A stretch of 64,000 nt of DNA. It comes from Clostridia bacterium (GTDB taxonomy: Bacteria > Bacillota > Clostridia > Oscillospirales > Acutalibacteraceae). The position numbers and the translations under genes were made by a program. The notes under the pieces are model-generated. The model did no database searches. It saw only the letters and a program-made list of their open reading frames with translations, and was not told where the DNA came from. Below, one piece after another: positions 42,595 to 51,133 of the stretch (its first letter is position 1; each line of letters starts with the position of its first letter). The DNA is taken from NCBI GenBank assembly GCA_017407755.1, contig JAFQVY010000015.1, positions 110,798 through 174,797 on the forward strand, read 5' to 3'.

Positions 42595-43831
42595 AGCTTA
42601 CAGGTTTGTAGTAAATGTCGAGAATAAGCTCAAGCATACCCTGCTCGTCTACCACATATTCGGCGTATTCGCCGTTGTGAATAACCTCACCGGGGACTTT
42701 TCTGAAATCCACCTCAGTACCAGAGGTAACCACAGTGTAGGCAAGTGCCGAAATTTTTGAAGGGTTCAAGTTTGTAACGGAATAGTCCTGCACAATGTTA
42801 AAAAGAGTTACAGGCGTTGTAAGGTCTTTTTTGGTCATGGCAATAGCCTGTTTTGCAAAGCCCTCAAGGTAAGTAAGCTGACGGTCCATTCTGTCGGCAC
42901 TTGATTCAAGAATGCTTACCTCTCGATACTGCAAAAACGCCCTTGCCTGGTCCCCGTAAAGGGTTACGGTTTCGCCTGCCCTGCCAAGACCCATACTGTG
43001 GTAAAGATAATCGTCAACAAGGGTTACCGTTACTCCGCCTACTGCATCATTAAGCTCAGCAATTGCGCCAAGCTCAACGGCAAAATAAGAGTTAACAGGC
43101 AAATTGTAGAAAAGCCTTTCAACAGCACTCACCGTATTTTCACAGCTTGCCTCCTTGCCGTCGCCGTAAGCATAAGCAAGACAAAGCTGAGCTTTTTGTG
43201 TACCTGTATAAGCACCGTCGGCAGAGTAAACGCCTATGTCGGAATAAATATCACGGGAAATACCGATAACGTCAGTCTTGCCTGTTTTGGTGTCCATAGC
43301 CACAAGGTATAGGGCGTCTGCCTGTCCGCCTGTGCCTATGGTTTCATCCTCAAGACCAAAGCCTTCTCGTTTGTCAATGCCCATACAAAGAATTGAAGTC
43401 ATATTGCTATTATAAGCATAGGTTGTGCCTTTGTACGAAATTGTGTTCTTGGCGCTGTCTACGAAAACACCTGCATTTTCTATTACAGGGGCAGTCATAT
43501 CCACGTCTTTGTTTACAAGTTGGGACATACCCGCCTGCTTAAGCAAAAAGAAAACGCCTGTTGCCACCGCCATTAATAAAATCAAAACTGCCAGAACTAT
43601 GCTTAAAACAATAATCAGCTTTTTCCACCAAGGCTTTTTACGCTTTCTTTTAGAACTTACCTCTTTAACAAAGTTATTTTTAGAGGAATAGGACTCTGTG
43701 GTGTTGTGGTTTTGCGCGGAGCTGAAAATAGTCCTTCGCCTGCCGTGGTATTTGGTAAATATATAATCGTCGTAGTCTTTTTCTGACGCTTTTATATCTT
43801 TATTTTCAAAATCACTGTGTTCGTTGGTCAT
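42593..43831 (-). CDS. LytR-CpsA-Psr (LCP) family glycopolymer transferase
   Basis: 412 residues from ATG 43831 (aggggg nine bases upstream; an adjacent TTG adds one residue). A long charged cytoplasmic N-terminus with KRKRKKPWWKK precedes one membrane helix (about 72-94). The outer LCP domain shows SILCMGIDKREGFG near 145, DALYLVAMDTKTGKTDVIGISRD near 172, and GAIAELNDAVGGV near 250. LCP enzymes attach teichoic acid, capsule or other undecaprenyl-linked glycopolymers to peptidoglycan, and this one could anchor the glycan made at 10773-21117. It overlaps the end of the sortase gene by about 20 bases, which suggests translational coupling. Confidence 0.9.
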   Translation of the reverse strand: MTNEHSDFENKDIKASEKDYDDYIFTKYHGRRRTIFSSAQNHNTTESYSSKNNFVKEVSSKRKRKKPWWKKLIIVLSIVLAVLILLMAVATGVFFLLKQAGMSQLVNKDVDMTAPVIENAGVFVDSAKNTISYKGTTYAYNSNMTSILCMGIDKREGFGLEDETIGTGGQADALYLVAMDTKTGKTDVIGISRDIYSDIGVYSADGAYTGTQKAQLCLAYAYGDGKEASCENTVSAVERLFYNLPVNSYFAVELGAIAELNDAVGGVTVTLVDDYLYHSMGLGRAGETVTLYGDQARAFLQYREVSILESSADRMDRQLTYLEGFAKQAIAMTKKDLTTPVTLFNIVQDYSVTNLNPSKISALAYTVVTSGTEVDFRKVPGEVIHNGEYAEYVVDEQGMLELILDIYYKPVS

Positions 43832-44558
43832 CAATAAGCACCCCCTGTACCAAGAATCTGAGGCTGGAATTATAATCGTGGCAAGTGCTTAAGGTAAGGA
43901 TTTTGCTATCAAGGTCAAGCTCAACGCCTTCTCTTACCATAGCGTTTGCCGAATGAGGATTAAGACAATCCTTAAGGTACTGCTCATAAACCTCGTCGTC
44001 ATAAAACTTAAAGCTGTTCATAATATGCCTGTCGTCAAAATCGTAAGCGGCAAAAACCTTATAGGTTAAGATATGCCCCGGTATATAAACGTAAATGGTG
44101 TCATTTTCCTTGAAAAAATCGGGGTCGGAAAACTGATGAAGCCCTGCAAACATAGAGCCGTCAAGCATATTGTGGCCGTATAAAACCGTTACCCTCTCAA
44201 CAAAATATTTTGTGTTGTGACGCTGAGAGTAAATTGTACCCGCAAAGTCGTAGTTGCCCATATAGTCGCGGTGCAGGTAGTAGTTGTCGTCTTCGTTACT
44301 GCTTTGAGCAACAGGATAATCTATAACAGTATTAGGGATTTTAAGCCAAGCATAAAGGTCAGAATTAATTTCTTGAAGCTCTTTAAAATCAATGGGATTT
44401 TGAGGCAAAACCTCCTCGGTACCCGAAGGCTCGGTTTCGCCTGATGCTACGGTAGCAGGTGCCGTAGTGTTATAAACCTGAGGCACCTCAGGCTTACAGG
44501 CACACAAAAAAACCATACACACCAGTATTAAAGATATTAAAAAAAGAAGCTTTTTCAT
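43812..44558 (-). CDS. Class B sortase
   Basis: 248 residues. The N-terminus has a hydrophobic segment ending in FLCAC, a lipobox-like site, so the enzyme may be membrane- or lipid-anchored. The sortase barrel (60-245) has the catalytic triad: His129 in VLYGHNM, Cys226 in LSTCHDY, Arg234 in SLRFLVQG. LYAWLKIPNTVIDYPV near 68 and the helix before the Cys are class B features. Class B enzymes attach haem-uptake or pilus proteins to the wall in other Firmicutes and prefer NPQTN-like signals. The only sorting-signal protein in this window (6205-6735) has SPTTG, so its pairing is open. Confidence 0.92.
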   Translation of the reverse strand: MKKLLFLISLILVCMVFLCACKPEVPQVYNTTAPATVASGETEPSGTEEVLPQNPIDFKELQEINSDLYAWLKIPNTVIDYPVAQSSNEDDNYYLHRDYMGNYDFAGTIYSQRHNTKYFVERVTVLYGHNMLDGSMFAGLHQFSDPDFFKENDTIYVYIPGHILTYKVFAAYDFDDRHIMNSFKFYDDEVYEQYLKDCLNPHSANAMVREGVELDLDSKILTLSTCHDYNSSLRFLVQGVLIDDQRTQ

Positions 44559-44590
44559 TTAAATACCCTCTTAAATTACAATACACTATA

Positions 44591-44619
44591 ATTATATACG
44601 ATTAAAAAGGCATAGTCAA
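44591..44619 (-). promoter_or_regulatory. Promoter of the sortase-LCP operon
   Basis: On the minus strand TTGACT (44619-44614), 17 bases, TATAAT (44596-44591). Confidence 0.8.
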
Positions 44620-44622
44620 ATG

Positions 44623-44649
44623 AAAAAACGGAAGTGGCAACCACTTCCG
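44623..44649 (-). terminator. Terminator of the 44657-45280 lipoprotein gene
   Basis: CGGAAGTGG / CCACTTCCG stem (44629-44649) with a three-base loop. On the minus strand it is followed by six T. Confidence 0.85.
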
Positions 44650-44656
44650 CTTTATA

Positions 44657-45280
44657 TTAATCGTATCTGAAAAAACCTATCTTACTCTCTGTATTCATAA
44701 TGCCGTAACAAGTAAGGGTTTTAGATGTGTTTTCATCTAAAGGCATCAAGGCAGAACACCAACGCAAAAAGTCCTCAGGGAGTTCATCAATGGGTGCGTC
44801 GGGTGTATAAAGAACAAACTCCTTGCAGTCCTCTATTCCTCTGGGCTCTGTAACTATATATTTGATTGCACCCTCTGCCCATTCTTCACCAATAGGTTTT
44901 TCGGTAACAAGCTCTGTCAGAGTTAAATAATATGTATAATCGTTATCGCCTTTTTCTATTTCAAATTTTCCGCTGTATTTACAATCATAGCTAAACGCAT
45001 TGTAAGGTTGTTCGTCTGTACTGCTCTGCATATCGGTATCGTGAAAAATACCCTCAAAACTGCCGTCGCTGTTCAGATTTAAAATATTTCCCCAGGCACC
45101 TGCACCACTTGCAAAAATGTACTTACCCGAAAAATCATCGGAAGATTTTTCATTTGATGAAGTCGGCTGTGTTTCTGTTAAAGCAACAGTTTCTTTTGCA
45201 GGCAAGTCCTTGCCCTTAGAGCAAGCTGACAAAGCCAAAACAAAAACTGCAGTTAATAAAATGCACAATACTTTTTTCAT
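44657..45280 (-). CDS. Lipoprotein of unknown function
   Basis: 207 residues. Signal peptide with lipobox LSAC, so Cys20 is the lipidated residue. A Thr/Glu/Ser-rich linker follows, then one beta-rich domain from about 50 (FSGKYIFASGAGAWGNILNLNSDGSF), again of lipocalin-like look, ending KIGFFRYD. No enzymatic motif and no clear family. Ribosome site cggggg. It has its own promoter and terminator and is thus a single-gene unit between proS and the sortase operon. Confidence 0.7.
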   Translation of the reverse strand: MKKVLCILLTAVFVLALSACSKGKDLPAKETVALTETQPTSSNEKSSDDFSGKYIFASGAGAWGNILNLNSDGSFEGIFHDTDMQSSTDEQPYNAFSYDCKYSGKFEIEKGDNDYTYYLTLTELVTEKPIGEEWAEGAIKYIVTEPRGIEDCKEFVLYTPDAPIDELPEDFLRWCSALMPLDENTSKTLTCYGIMNTESKIGFFRYD

Positions 45281-45314
45281 AAAAAATCCCCCGTTTAATT
45301 TATTTCTTAATTAA

Positions 45315-45343
45315 ATACTACTGCCTCTGTCTAAGTTTGTCAA
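45315..45343 (-). promoter_or_regulatory. Promoter of the 44657-45280 lipoprotein gene
   Basis: Minus strand TTGACA (45343-45338), 17 bases, TAGTAT (45320-45315). It abuts the proS terminator. Confidence 0.75.
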
Positions 45344-45381
45344 CAAAAAAATAATGACACTTTTGAACCCCAAAAGTGTCA
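45344..45381 (-). terminator. proS terminator
   Basis: TGACACTTTTG / CAAAAGTGTCA stem (45355-45381), then TTATTTTTTT on the minus strand. Confidence 0.88.
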
Positions 45382-45398
45382 CTAAATTTACTAATTTA

Positions 45399-46838
45399 TT
45401 AATACTGCTTGCCCCAGTAAACCATGTGTTTTGCAGGCTTACCGCAGCATACGCAGGTATCTGCAAGGTGCTCTTCCTCAAAGGGAATACAGCGACTCTT
45501 AACGCCGCCTGTAACGTCTTTAAGCTTTTCTTCGCACTCTTTATCGCCGCACCACATAGCCTTAATAAAGCCGGGCTTGTTCTCGGCAATATCCAGAAAC
45601 TCCTCAAAGCTTGTGGCAACAGAGGTTTTTTCCTGCATATTCTTAAGTGCCTTTTCGTACATAGCATTGTGTACAGCGTCTAAAGCCTTCTGAACTTCCT
45701 CAGCGAGGTTATCGAGAGATACAAAAATCTTCTCTCTGTTATCACGTCTTACGATAACGCACTGGTTCTTCTCAATATCCTTGGGGCCAAGCTCAACGCG
45801 AACAGGCACACCCTTCATTTCATATTCAGAGAACTTCCAGCCGGGAGCCTTGTCAGAAGCGTCAACCTTAACTCTAAAGTCCTTTTTAAGAGTATCGGCA
45901 ACCTCGTAAACCTTATCAAGAACGCCTTCCTTATGCTGAGCAATGGGAATAATGGCAACCTGAATTGGGGCAACCTTGGGGGGAAGCACCAAGCCGTCGT
46001 CGTCGCCGTGAACCATAATGATTGCACCAATCATACGTGTGGAAACGCCCCAAGAGGTCTGGTGGGGGTAGTGGAGCTTGTTGTCTCTGCCCTGATATGT
46101 AATGTCAAAGCTCTTTGCAAAGCCGTCGCCGAAGTAGTGAGTTGTACCGCCCTGAAGAGCAACGCCGTTGTGCATCATAGGCTCGATAGTATAAGTTGCC
46201 TCGGCACCTGCAAACTTTTCTTTCTCGGTCTTTCTGCCCACAACTGCAGGAATAGCAAGGGTTTCGCGGTAGAAGTCCTCGTAAACCTTGAGCATCTTGA
46301 GGGTTTCGTCAATAGCCTCCTCAGCAGTTTCGTGCATTGTGTGGCCTTCCTGCCATAAGAACTCAGAAGTTCTGAGGAAAGGTCTTGTGGTCTTTTCCCA
46401 ACGAACAACGGAGCACCACTGGTTGTAAAGCTTAGGCAAATCTCTGTATGTGTTGATGATTTTTGCATAATGCTCGCAGAAAAGAGTCTCGGAAGTAGGA
46501 CGAACACAAAGTCTTTCTGTAAGTTTTTCGCTGCCGCCTACAGTAACCCAAGCACACTCAGGGGCAAAGCCCTCAACGTGGTCTTTTTCTTTCTGAAGAA
46601 GGCTTTCGGGAATAAACATAGGCATATATACGTTTTCAACGCCTGTTTCCTTAAAGCGTCTGTCTAAATCCTTTTGGATATTTTCCCAGATACCGTAGCC
46701 GTAAGGGCGGATAACCATACAGCCCTTAACGCCCGAATAATCAACAAGCTCTGCCTTTTTTACAATGTCGGTATACCATTTTGCGAAATCCTCGTCACGG
46801 CTGGTAATAGCCTCTACCATTTTTTTATTCTCTGCCAT
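45399..46838 (-). CDS. proS: Prolyl-tRNA synthetase, eukaryote/archaea-like (short) type
   Basis: 479 residues from ATG 46838, with gaggtg upstream; an in-frame start 21 bases earlier lacks one. Class II core: [31 protein letters not shown], the Arg motif [14 protein letters not shown], and [17 protein letters not shown]. The C-terminus is Cys-rich ([12 protein letters not shown] and [19 protein letters not shown]), the zinc-binding domain of the archaeal/eukaryotic ProRS type, which lacks the editing insert of the long bacterial type. It charges tRNA-Pro. This short type is found in several Clostridia. No T-box leader is present in the short upstream gap. Confidence 0.96.
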   Translation of the reverse strand: MAENKKMVEAITSRDEDFAKWYTDIVKKAELVDYSGVKGCMVIRPYGYGIWENIQKDLDRRFKETGVENVYMPMFIPESLLQKEKDHVEGFAPECAWVTVGGSEKLTERLCVRPTSETLFCEHYAKIINTYRDLPKLYNQWCSVVRWEKTTRPFLRTSEFLWQEGHTMHETAEEAIDETLKMLKVYEDFYRETLAIPAVVGRKTEKEKFAGAEATYTIEPMMHNGVALQGGTTHYFGDGFAKSFDITYQGRDNKLHYPHQTSWGVSTRMIGAIIMVHGDDDGLVLPPKVAPIQVAIIPIAQHKEGVLDKVYEVADTLKKDFRVKVDASDKAPGWKFSEYEMKGVPVRVELGPKDIEKNQCVIVRRDNREKIFVSLDNLAEEVQKALDAVHNAMYEKALKNMQEKTSVATSFEEFLDIAENKPGFIKAMWCGDKECEEKLKDVTGGVKSRCIPFEEEHLADTCVCCGKPAKHMVYWGKQY

Positions 46839-46869
46839 AAATAGCACCTCACTTATCATATACCTTTTT

Positions 46870-46898
46870 ATTATACATACATCTCGCTATAAATGCAA
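46870..46898 (-). promoter_or_regulatory. proS promoter
   Basis: Minus strand TTGCAT (46898-46893), 17 bases, TATAAT (46875-46870). Confidence 0.7.
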
Positions 46899-46904
46899 GC
46901 CTAA

Positions 46905-46934
46905 AAGAAAACAAGCCGAGGTTTCCCTCGGCTT
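46905..46934 (-). terminator. acpP terminator
   Basis: AAGCCGAGG / CCTCGGCTT stem (46913-46934), then GTTTTCTTTT on the minus strand. Confidence 0.8.
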
Positions 46935-46948
46935 AAAAAAGTTTTTAA

Positions 46949-47176
46949 TCAGTTATTGCTCTCAATGTAAGAAACAAGCTCTGCGACAGTTCTGATATTC
47001 TCGATTTCCTCATCGGGAATCTCAATCTCAAACTCGTCCTCAATAGACATAAGAAGGTCTACAACATCAAGTGAATCTGCGGACAAATCTTCTTCAAGAT
47101 TTGTGTCCATTGTGATTGTGTCCTCCTCAACATCGAACTGCTCTGCAAGGATAACCTTAACTTTTTCAAAAACCAT
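46949..47176 (-). CDS. acpP: Acyl carrier protein
   Basis: 75 residues, strongly acidic, four-helix ACP pattern. The attachment Ser for 4'-phosphopantetheine is in ADSLDVVDL near residue 36. It carries acyl chains in fatty-acid synthesis, or in another acyl pathway. No fab gene adjoins it; the neighbour upstream is an aquaporin gene, which may be co-transcribed over the 60-base gap. ggaggcaaaatttt precedes the ATG. Confidence 0.95.
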   Translation of the reverse strand: MVFEKVKVILAEQFDVEEDTITMDTNLEEDLSADSLDVVDLLMSIEDEFEIEIPDEEIENIRTVAELVSYIESNN

Positions 47177-47236
47177 AAAATTTTGCCTCCAAAAAGAATT
47201 TGCTATAAATTATCTTCGTGTCATACCGTTAATTAA

Positions 47237-47905
47237 TTACTCTGCCTTGGGTGCGATTGCCTTGTATACAAGAGCAGCAAGCACGCCGCCTACAAGAGGA
47301 GCAACAATGAATACCCAAACATTTGAAAGGGCTTCGCCGCCTGCGAAAATAGCAGGGCCCAAGCTTCTTGCAGGGTTTACGGATGTACCGGTAAAGTGAA
47401 TACCGAAGATATGTACAAGTGTAAGTGTAAGTCCGATTACAAGACCTGCAACCTTACCGTTCTCTACTTTAGATGTAACACCTAAAATTGCAAGAACAAA
47501 TACAAAGGTAAGTACAACTTCAATAGCCAAAGACTTAATAACGTCGCCGTTATAAAGGCCGTTAGCACCAAAGCCGCAATCAAAACCTAAGAAGTAGCCT
47601 AAAAGTGCAGCACCGGCGATAGCACCTAAGCACTGAGCTACAACGTAGCCCACAAAATCCTTAACACTCATTTTGCCAGAAACAAGCATAGCAATTGAAA
47701 CCGCAGGATTAATGTGACAACCCGAAACATTACCGATAGAGTAAGCCATTGCAACAATTACAAGACCAAATGCAAGGGCAGTAAGCAGATATGCAACATT
47801 GGGGTCAGTGGTTGAGCAACCTACAGCAGCCGCTGTACCGCAAGCAAAAAGAACAAGTACCAGGGTGCCGATAAATTCAGCAATATACTTTTTAATGCTT
47901 TCCAT
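47237..47905 (-). CDS. Aquaporin (MIP family, AqpZ-like)
   Basis: 222 residues with six membrane helices and two half-helices carrying the NPA boxes, GCHINPAVS near 66 and TSVNPARSLGPA near 180. His in GIHFTGTS and Arg in NPARS are the selectivity-filter residues of water-specific AqpZ rather than glycerol channels (GlpF has a larger loop and a Gly/Arg filter with Asp after NPAR). Length fits AqpZ. It moves water across the membrane in osmotic shifts. aaggagatacgttt is the ribosome site. Probably transcribed with acpP. Confidence 0.93.
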   Translation of the reverse strand: MESIKKYIAEFIGTLVLVLFACGTAAAVGCSTTDPNVAYLLTALAFGLVIVAMAYSIGNVSGCHINPAVSIAMLVSGKMSVKDFVGYVVAQCLGAIAGAALLGYFLGFDCGFGANGLYNGDVIKSLAIEVVLTFVFVLAILGVTSKVENGKVAGLVIGLTLTLVHIFGIHFTGTSVNPARSLGPAIFAGGEALSNVWVFIVAPLVGGVLAALVYKAIAPKAE

Positions 47906-48043
47906 AAACGTATCTCCTTAATTAATAGTATGCAACAAACTAAGTATGACACTGTTGCTAAAAACATATTATTGGTAAATCCTTACTTTGTCAATAGGTT
48001 TTTGAAAAATTGACATTTTTGTCATTTTAGTTACCCCGATATG

Positions 48044-48072
48044 TTGATTTTAACAAGCTTTTAAGGTACAAT
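48044..48072 (+). promoter_or_regulatory. Promoter of the patatin-like gene
   Basis: TTGATT (48044-48049), 17 bases, TACAAT (48067-48072). Confidence 0.65.
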
Positions 48073-48104
48073 TTTTATCATATTCGGCTAAAGAAGGTGT
48101 TTTT

Positions 48105-48950
48105 ATGAAAAAAGGCTTGGTTTTAGAAGGCGGCGCAATGCGAGGTATGTTTTCTGCCGGGGTTATGGACGTGCTTATGGAATCAGGAATAGAATTTGAC
48201 GCCATAGTTGGCGTTTCTGCAGGAGCGGTTTTCGGTTGCAACTACAAGTCAAAACAAATTGGCAGAACTATCCGTTACAATATGAAATATATAAAAGATC
48301 CTCGTTACTGCTCACTTCGCTCTTTAATCAAAACCGGAGACTTGTTTGGCAGAGAATTTTGCTACGAAAAAATCCCCTTTGAACTTGACGTATTTGACAA
48401 CGAAACCTTTATAAAAAACCCTACAGAATTTTATGTGGTTGCAACAGACATAAATTCAGGCAAAGCAATTTACAAAAAAATCGACTCTGCAAACAAAACA
48501 GGGCTTGAATATATGCGTGCCTCTGCCTCTATGCCCTTGGTTTCGACAATTATAAACATCAACGGCACAGAAATGCTTGACGGCGGCATCGCAGACTCTG
48601 TCCCCCTTGAATTTTTCATAAACAAAGGCTTTGAAAAAAACTTAGTTATCCTTACTCAGCCAAAAGGCTACGTAAAAAAGAAAAACCACCTTATTCCCCT
48701 TATGAGAATTTCCTTGAGAAAATATCCGAAGCTTATTGAGGCTATGGCTAACCGTCATATTATTTATAATAATCAAACAGCTTTTGCCGAAAAAGCCGAA
48801 AAAGAAGGCTCAGCCTTTATTATTAGACCCTCTGAAAAGCTTACCATAGGCAGACTTGAAAAGAATCCCGAAACCTTGAAAGCGGTTTATGAGCTCGGCA
48901 GACAAGAAGCCGTAAAAAACTTGGATAAAATTAAAGAATACCTGAAATAA
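48105..48950 (+). CDS. Patatin-like phospholipase family protein
   Basis: 281 residues. The patatin core is complete: the oxyanion loop GGAMRGMFSAG near 10, nucleophile Ser in GVSAGA near 38, and catalytic Asp in DGGIADSVP near 165. There is no signal peptide, so it acts in the cytoplasm. Family members hydrolyse acyl esters of phospholipids or related lipids. It closely resembles the RssA/YjjU-type small bacterial proteins whose substrates are unsettled. A single-gene unit with its own promoter and a terminator. Confidence 0.9.
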   Translation: MKKGLVLEGGAMRGMFSAGVMDVLMESGIEFDAIVGVSAGAVFGCNYKSKQIGRTIRYNMKYIKDPRYCSLRSLIKTGDLFGREFCYEKIPFELDVFDNETFIKNPTEFYVVATDINSGKAIYKKIDSANKTGLEYMRASASMPLVSTIININGTEMLDGGIADSVPLEFFINKGFEKNLVILTQPKGYVKKKNHLIPLMRISLRKYPKLIEAMANRHIIYNNQTAFAEKAEKEGSAFIIRPSEKLTIGRLEKNPETLKAVYELGRQEAVKNLDKIKEYLK

Positions 48951-48955
48951 ATAAC

Positions 48956-49000
48956 CAACCGCCTCTTGTGATTTTCCACAAGTGGCGGTTTTCTCTTTAA
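48956..49000. terminator. Terminator between patatin-like and DUF3021 genes
   Basis: AACCGCC ... GGCGGTT with inner CTTGTG / CACAAG pairing. Confidence 0.7.
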
Positions 49001-49007
49001 TATTACT

Positions 49008-49409
49008 TTACTTTTTCTGCAGGGCTTCGTTGGCTTTTCTGGCATTTATCTTCATAGAAATCAGGCTTGAGCCGTAAAGCAAACCGTAAACAATTACGAA
49101 AATGATAAGCAGATATCCGAAGCTTCCCTTGTCTGCATAGCCGTTAATGGCACAGGTGCCCACAGTTATGCCAAAGCATCCTATGCAGTGAAGCACCGTT
49201 GCAAGTATAAAGTTAAGCCTGTCGTTGCCAAAGGTAACAACCGACATAACACCAAACAACGCAGACGCCACAGCCCACACCAGAATCTCCTTTATTGTTT
49301 CGTTAAATCCGCCCATAGAAATTATACAGATAAGTGTTATGGGAATTCCTACGCCAATGCCGATAAGGCAAGCAAACATAATCTTTCCGAATAAACCGTT
49401 TTTATTCAT
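49008..49409 (-). CDS. DUF3021 family membrane protein
   Basis: 133 residues from the ATG at 49409, which is six bases after ggaggt; an ATG six bases upstream touches that site. Four hydrophobic helices (about 10-30, 42-62, 70-90, 98-118) with a basic tail fit DUF3021. Members are regularly encoded directly downstream of a LytTR DNA-binding protein, as here, and are thought to act as membrane inhibitors or partners of that regulator. No other function is known. Confidence 0.85.
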   Translation of the reverse strand: MNKNGLFGKIMFACLIGIGVGIPITLICIISMGGFNETIKEILVWAVASALFGVMSVVTFGNDRLNFILATVLHCIGCFGITVGTCAINGYADKGSFGYLLIIFVIVYGLLYGSSLISMKINARKANEALQKK

Positions 49410-49424
49410 ATCCATACCTCCAAA

Positions 49425-49865
49425 TCAAATCTTGCTTTTGAACTCTTTAAAGTATTTGCGGGAAATTGTAAGTATCTCTTTGCCCGATTTCAGCTTTAAG
49501 CTGTAATTGCCCGAAAACTCCGCCTGAACCGACTTTACAAAGTCTATATTAACCAAAGTACCTTTATTGATTTGGGCAAAAGGCTCACTTATGAGTAACT
49601 CTTTAAGCTCATAAAGCTTTTTCTTTGAATCAAAGATGCCCGCAGTAGTAACCACCTGCACTTTGCTGCCTTTTGCCTCAATATAAACAACCTCAGAAGG
49701 CGAAAACAAAAACTGCTCATCTTCCTTAAAAAGCATAAGCTTTTTTGTATTACCGCTCAAACCCTTAACGTATTCAAGTATCGCCACAACCTCAGGAGAG
49801 GTAATATCACCTCGTATTAAAACCTCGGTTTCAGTAACATTTGCCAATTCAAAATTAACCTTCAT
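49425..49865 (-). CDS. LytTR-domain DNA-binding regulator
   Basis: 146 residues. The C-terminal LytTR domain spans about 45-146 (EVVYIEAKGSKVQVVTTAGIF, LYELKELLISEPFAQINKGTLVNIDFV, then ISRKYFKEFK). The N-terminal 45 residues lack a receiver domain, so it is not a classical response regulator but of the short LytTR/DUF3021 system type in Firmicutes. Those systems often control their own operon and a few exported proteins. ggaggttattaa precedes the ATG; the DUF3021 gene follows after 15 bases. Confidence 0.9.
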   Translation of the reverse strand: MKVNFELANVTETEVLIRGDITSPEVVAILEYVKGLSGNTKKLMLFKEDEQFLFSPSEVVYIEAKGSKVQVVTTAGIFDSKKKLYELKELLISEPFAQINKGTLVNIDFVKSVQAEFSGNYSLKLKSGKEILTISRKYFKEFKSKI

Positions 49866-49894
49866 TTAATAACCTCCAATAAGGAAATTATACC

Positions 49895-50926
49895 TTATTT
49901 AAAAGCAAAGCTCAAGGGTGCAGAAAAATCTCTTCTGTTGTAAAAATCAAGAGTAATGTTATTTTTGTCGTAAACAATACTCCACTGAGTCTCATCTTCG
50001 TACGACACACTCTTCATACACTCTGCCATACTTTCTTTGCTGTTTACATTATTCTTCATACTTTCAATTTTTTCAAAACGGTTGTGAGATTCTTCATTTC
50101 CCACACCATACTTTTCACCCTCTGATAGGTAATGATTTGTAACTGTATCCGTTTCGGTCACAATCATCTCTCCTCCAACATATTCTACAACCACAGATTT
50201 ACCCATAGCATCGCTTATGGCAAGGTGATGTGCCATACCGATTGACGAATTCATATCATGCTTTTGCAACAGTTCAATTGCCTCGTCGACATTTGCAGCT
50301 TTATCAAGCAAAAGCCTAATTGCAGAAGTTGTAGTTAGGTCGGGCTTTTCAGAGTTCTGATGTGTTGCCTCGTGGTCACCTGCAATTAAATCTGCAATGC
50401 AAAGACCCTTTTCGTTCATACCATCAAGGGGAACGTAAATCGCGGCAATTGACATATATTTACTTTTAAAATCCTCTGGTGCAAAACCAGTCCCAAAGCC
50501 TAAAAAGTCAAGCCATGTGGTAGAGTAAGACTCATATCCATCAGAAGGTTTTGTGTGAATAATCATTGCATTACCGTTTCCAAACCAATCGTAATTCCTA
50601 CCCATCAGGTTGTTTACACTCAGTGCACTGCAACCAAAGTTAAGCTCTACATCTTCACGCTCAGGCTTATAAAAGCCACCTGACATAACGGTGATAATGT
50701 AGTTCGCCATTTCCTCTTCAGAAGCGGCTCCACCCTGAGAAAGAAAACCGTCAAAGCCATAGTCACCCTCAAAATCCATATAATAAAGGCTTTCATTGAT
50801 TTTTTTAACGGAATTTGCAGCTTCTATCTTATCACCGAAAATGTACCACCCCATACCTGCCGTTACCAATGTAACAACCAAAACTGCTGATGTAATTACA
50901 ACTAAAATTTTACCTCTCTTTTTCAT
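49895..50926 (-). CDS. Membrane-anchored Ntn amide hydrolase (choloylglycine hydrolase/C45 type)
   Basis: 343 residues from ATG 50926 (aaggag seven bases upstream; an ATG six bases earlier is too close). One N-terminal membrane helix (about 8-30) places the rest outside. The catalytic Cys is in NFGCSALSVNN (Cys99), followed by LMGRNYDW, where Arg and Asp fit the linear-amide C-N hydrolase superfamily (bile-salt hydrolase, penicillin V acylase, acyl-CoA:6-APA acyltransferase). NEKGLCIADL and RLLLDKAANVDEAIELL follow. Because the Cys is internal, the chain must be cut before it to become active. The substrate is unknown; N-acyl amides or a cell-wall peptide are possible. It lies upstream of the LytTR-DUF3021 pair, possibly its regulated partner. 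Confidence 0.82.
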   Translation of the reverse strand: MKKRGKILVVITSAVLVVTLVTAGMGWYIFGDKIEAANSVKKINESLYYMDFEGDYGFDGFLSQGGAASEEEMANYIITVMSGGFYKPEREDVELNFGCSALSVNNLMGRNYDWFGNGNAMIIHTKPSDGYESYSTTWLDFLGFGTGFAPEDFKSKYMSIAAIYVPLDGMNEKGLCIADLIAGDHEATHQNSEKPDLTTTSAIRLLLDKAANVDEAIELLQKHDMNSSIGMAHHLAISDAMGKSVVVEYVGGEMIVTETDTVTNHYLSEGEKYGVGNEESHNRFEKIESMKNNVNSKESMAECMKSVSYEDETQWSIVYDKNNITLDFYNRRDFSAPLSFAFK

Positions 50927-51074
50927 AGCCATACTCCTTTTAGGTTAATCCTCGAATTTTGTTTGCGTGGAAACTGTAATCATTATATTTTTTAAATCTA
51001 TTTTTGTCTCAAAATTTAAGGTGAGTGGTACTTTTTCGATGGTAAGATGTGCTTTTTTAAAGGTAAAAATATCG

Positions 51075-51103
51075 TAACGCACTCAATAGCTTTCACATAT
51101 TAT
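51075..51103 (+). promoter_or_regulatory. Possible sporulation (sigma-K-like) promoter of the collagen-like gene
   Basis: AAC (about 51075) and CATATTATG (about 51095-51103) are 17 bases apart, near the sigma-K pattern AC-N16/17-CATAnnnTA. No housekeeping promoter is evident in the gap. Tentative. Confidence 0.25.
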
Positions 51104-51133
51104 GTAGTAAGTCTTAAGTAAAGGAGAATTAAG

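Noticed and set aside
45933-46358. A 141-residue plus-strand frame opposite proS
   Set aside because: It is a shadow of a strongly conserved synthetase gene and has no ribosome site or promoter.
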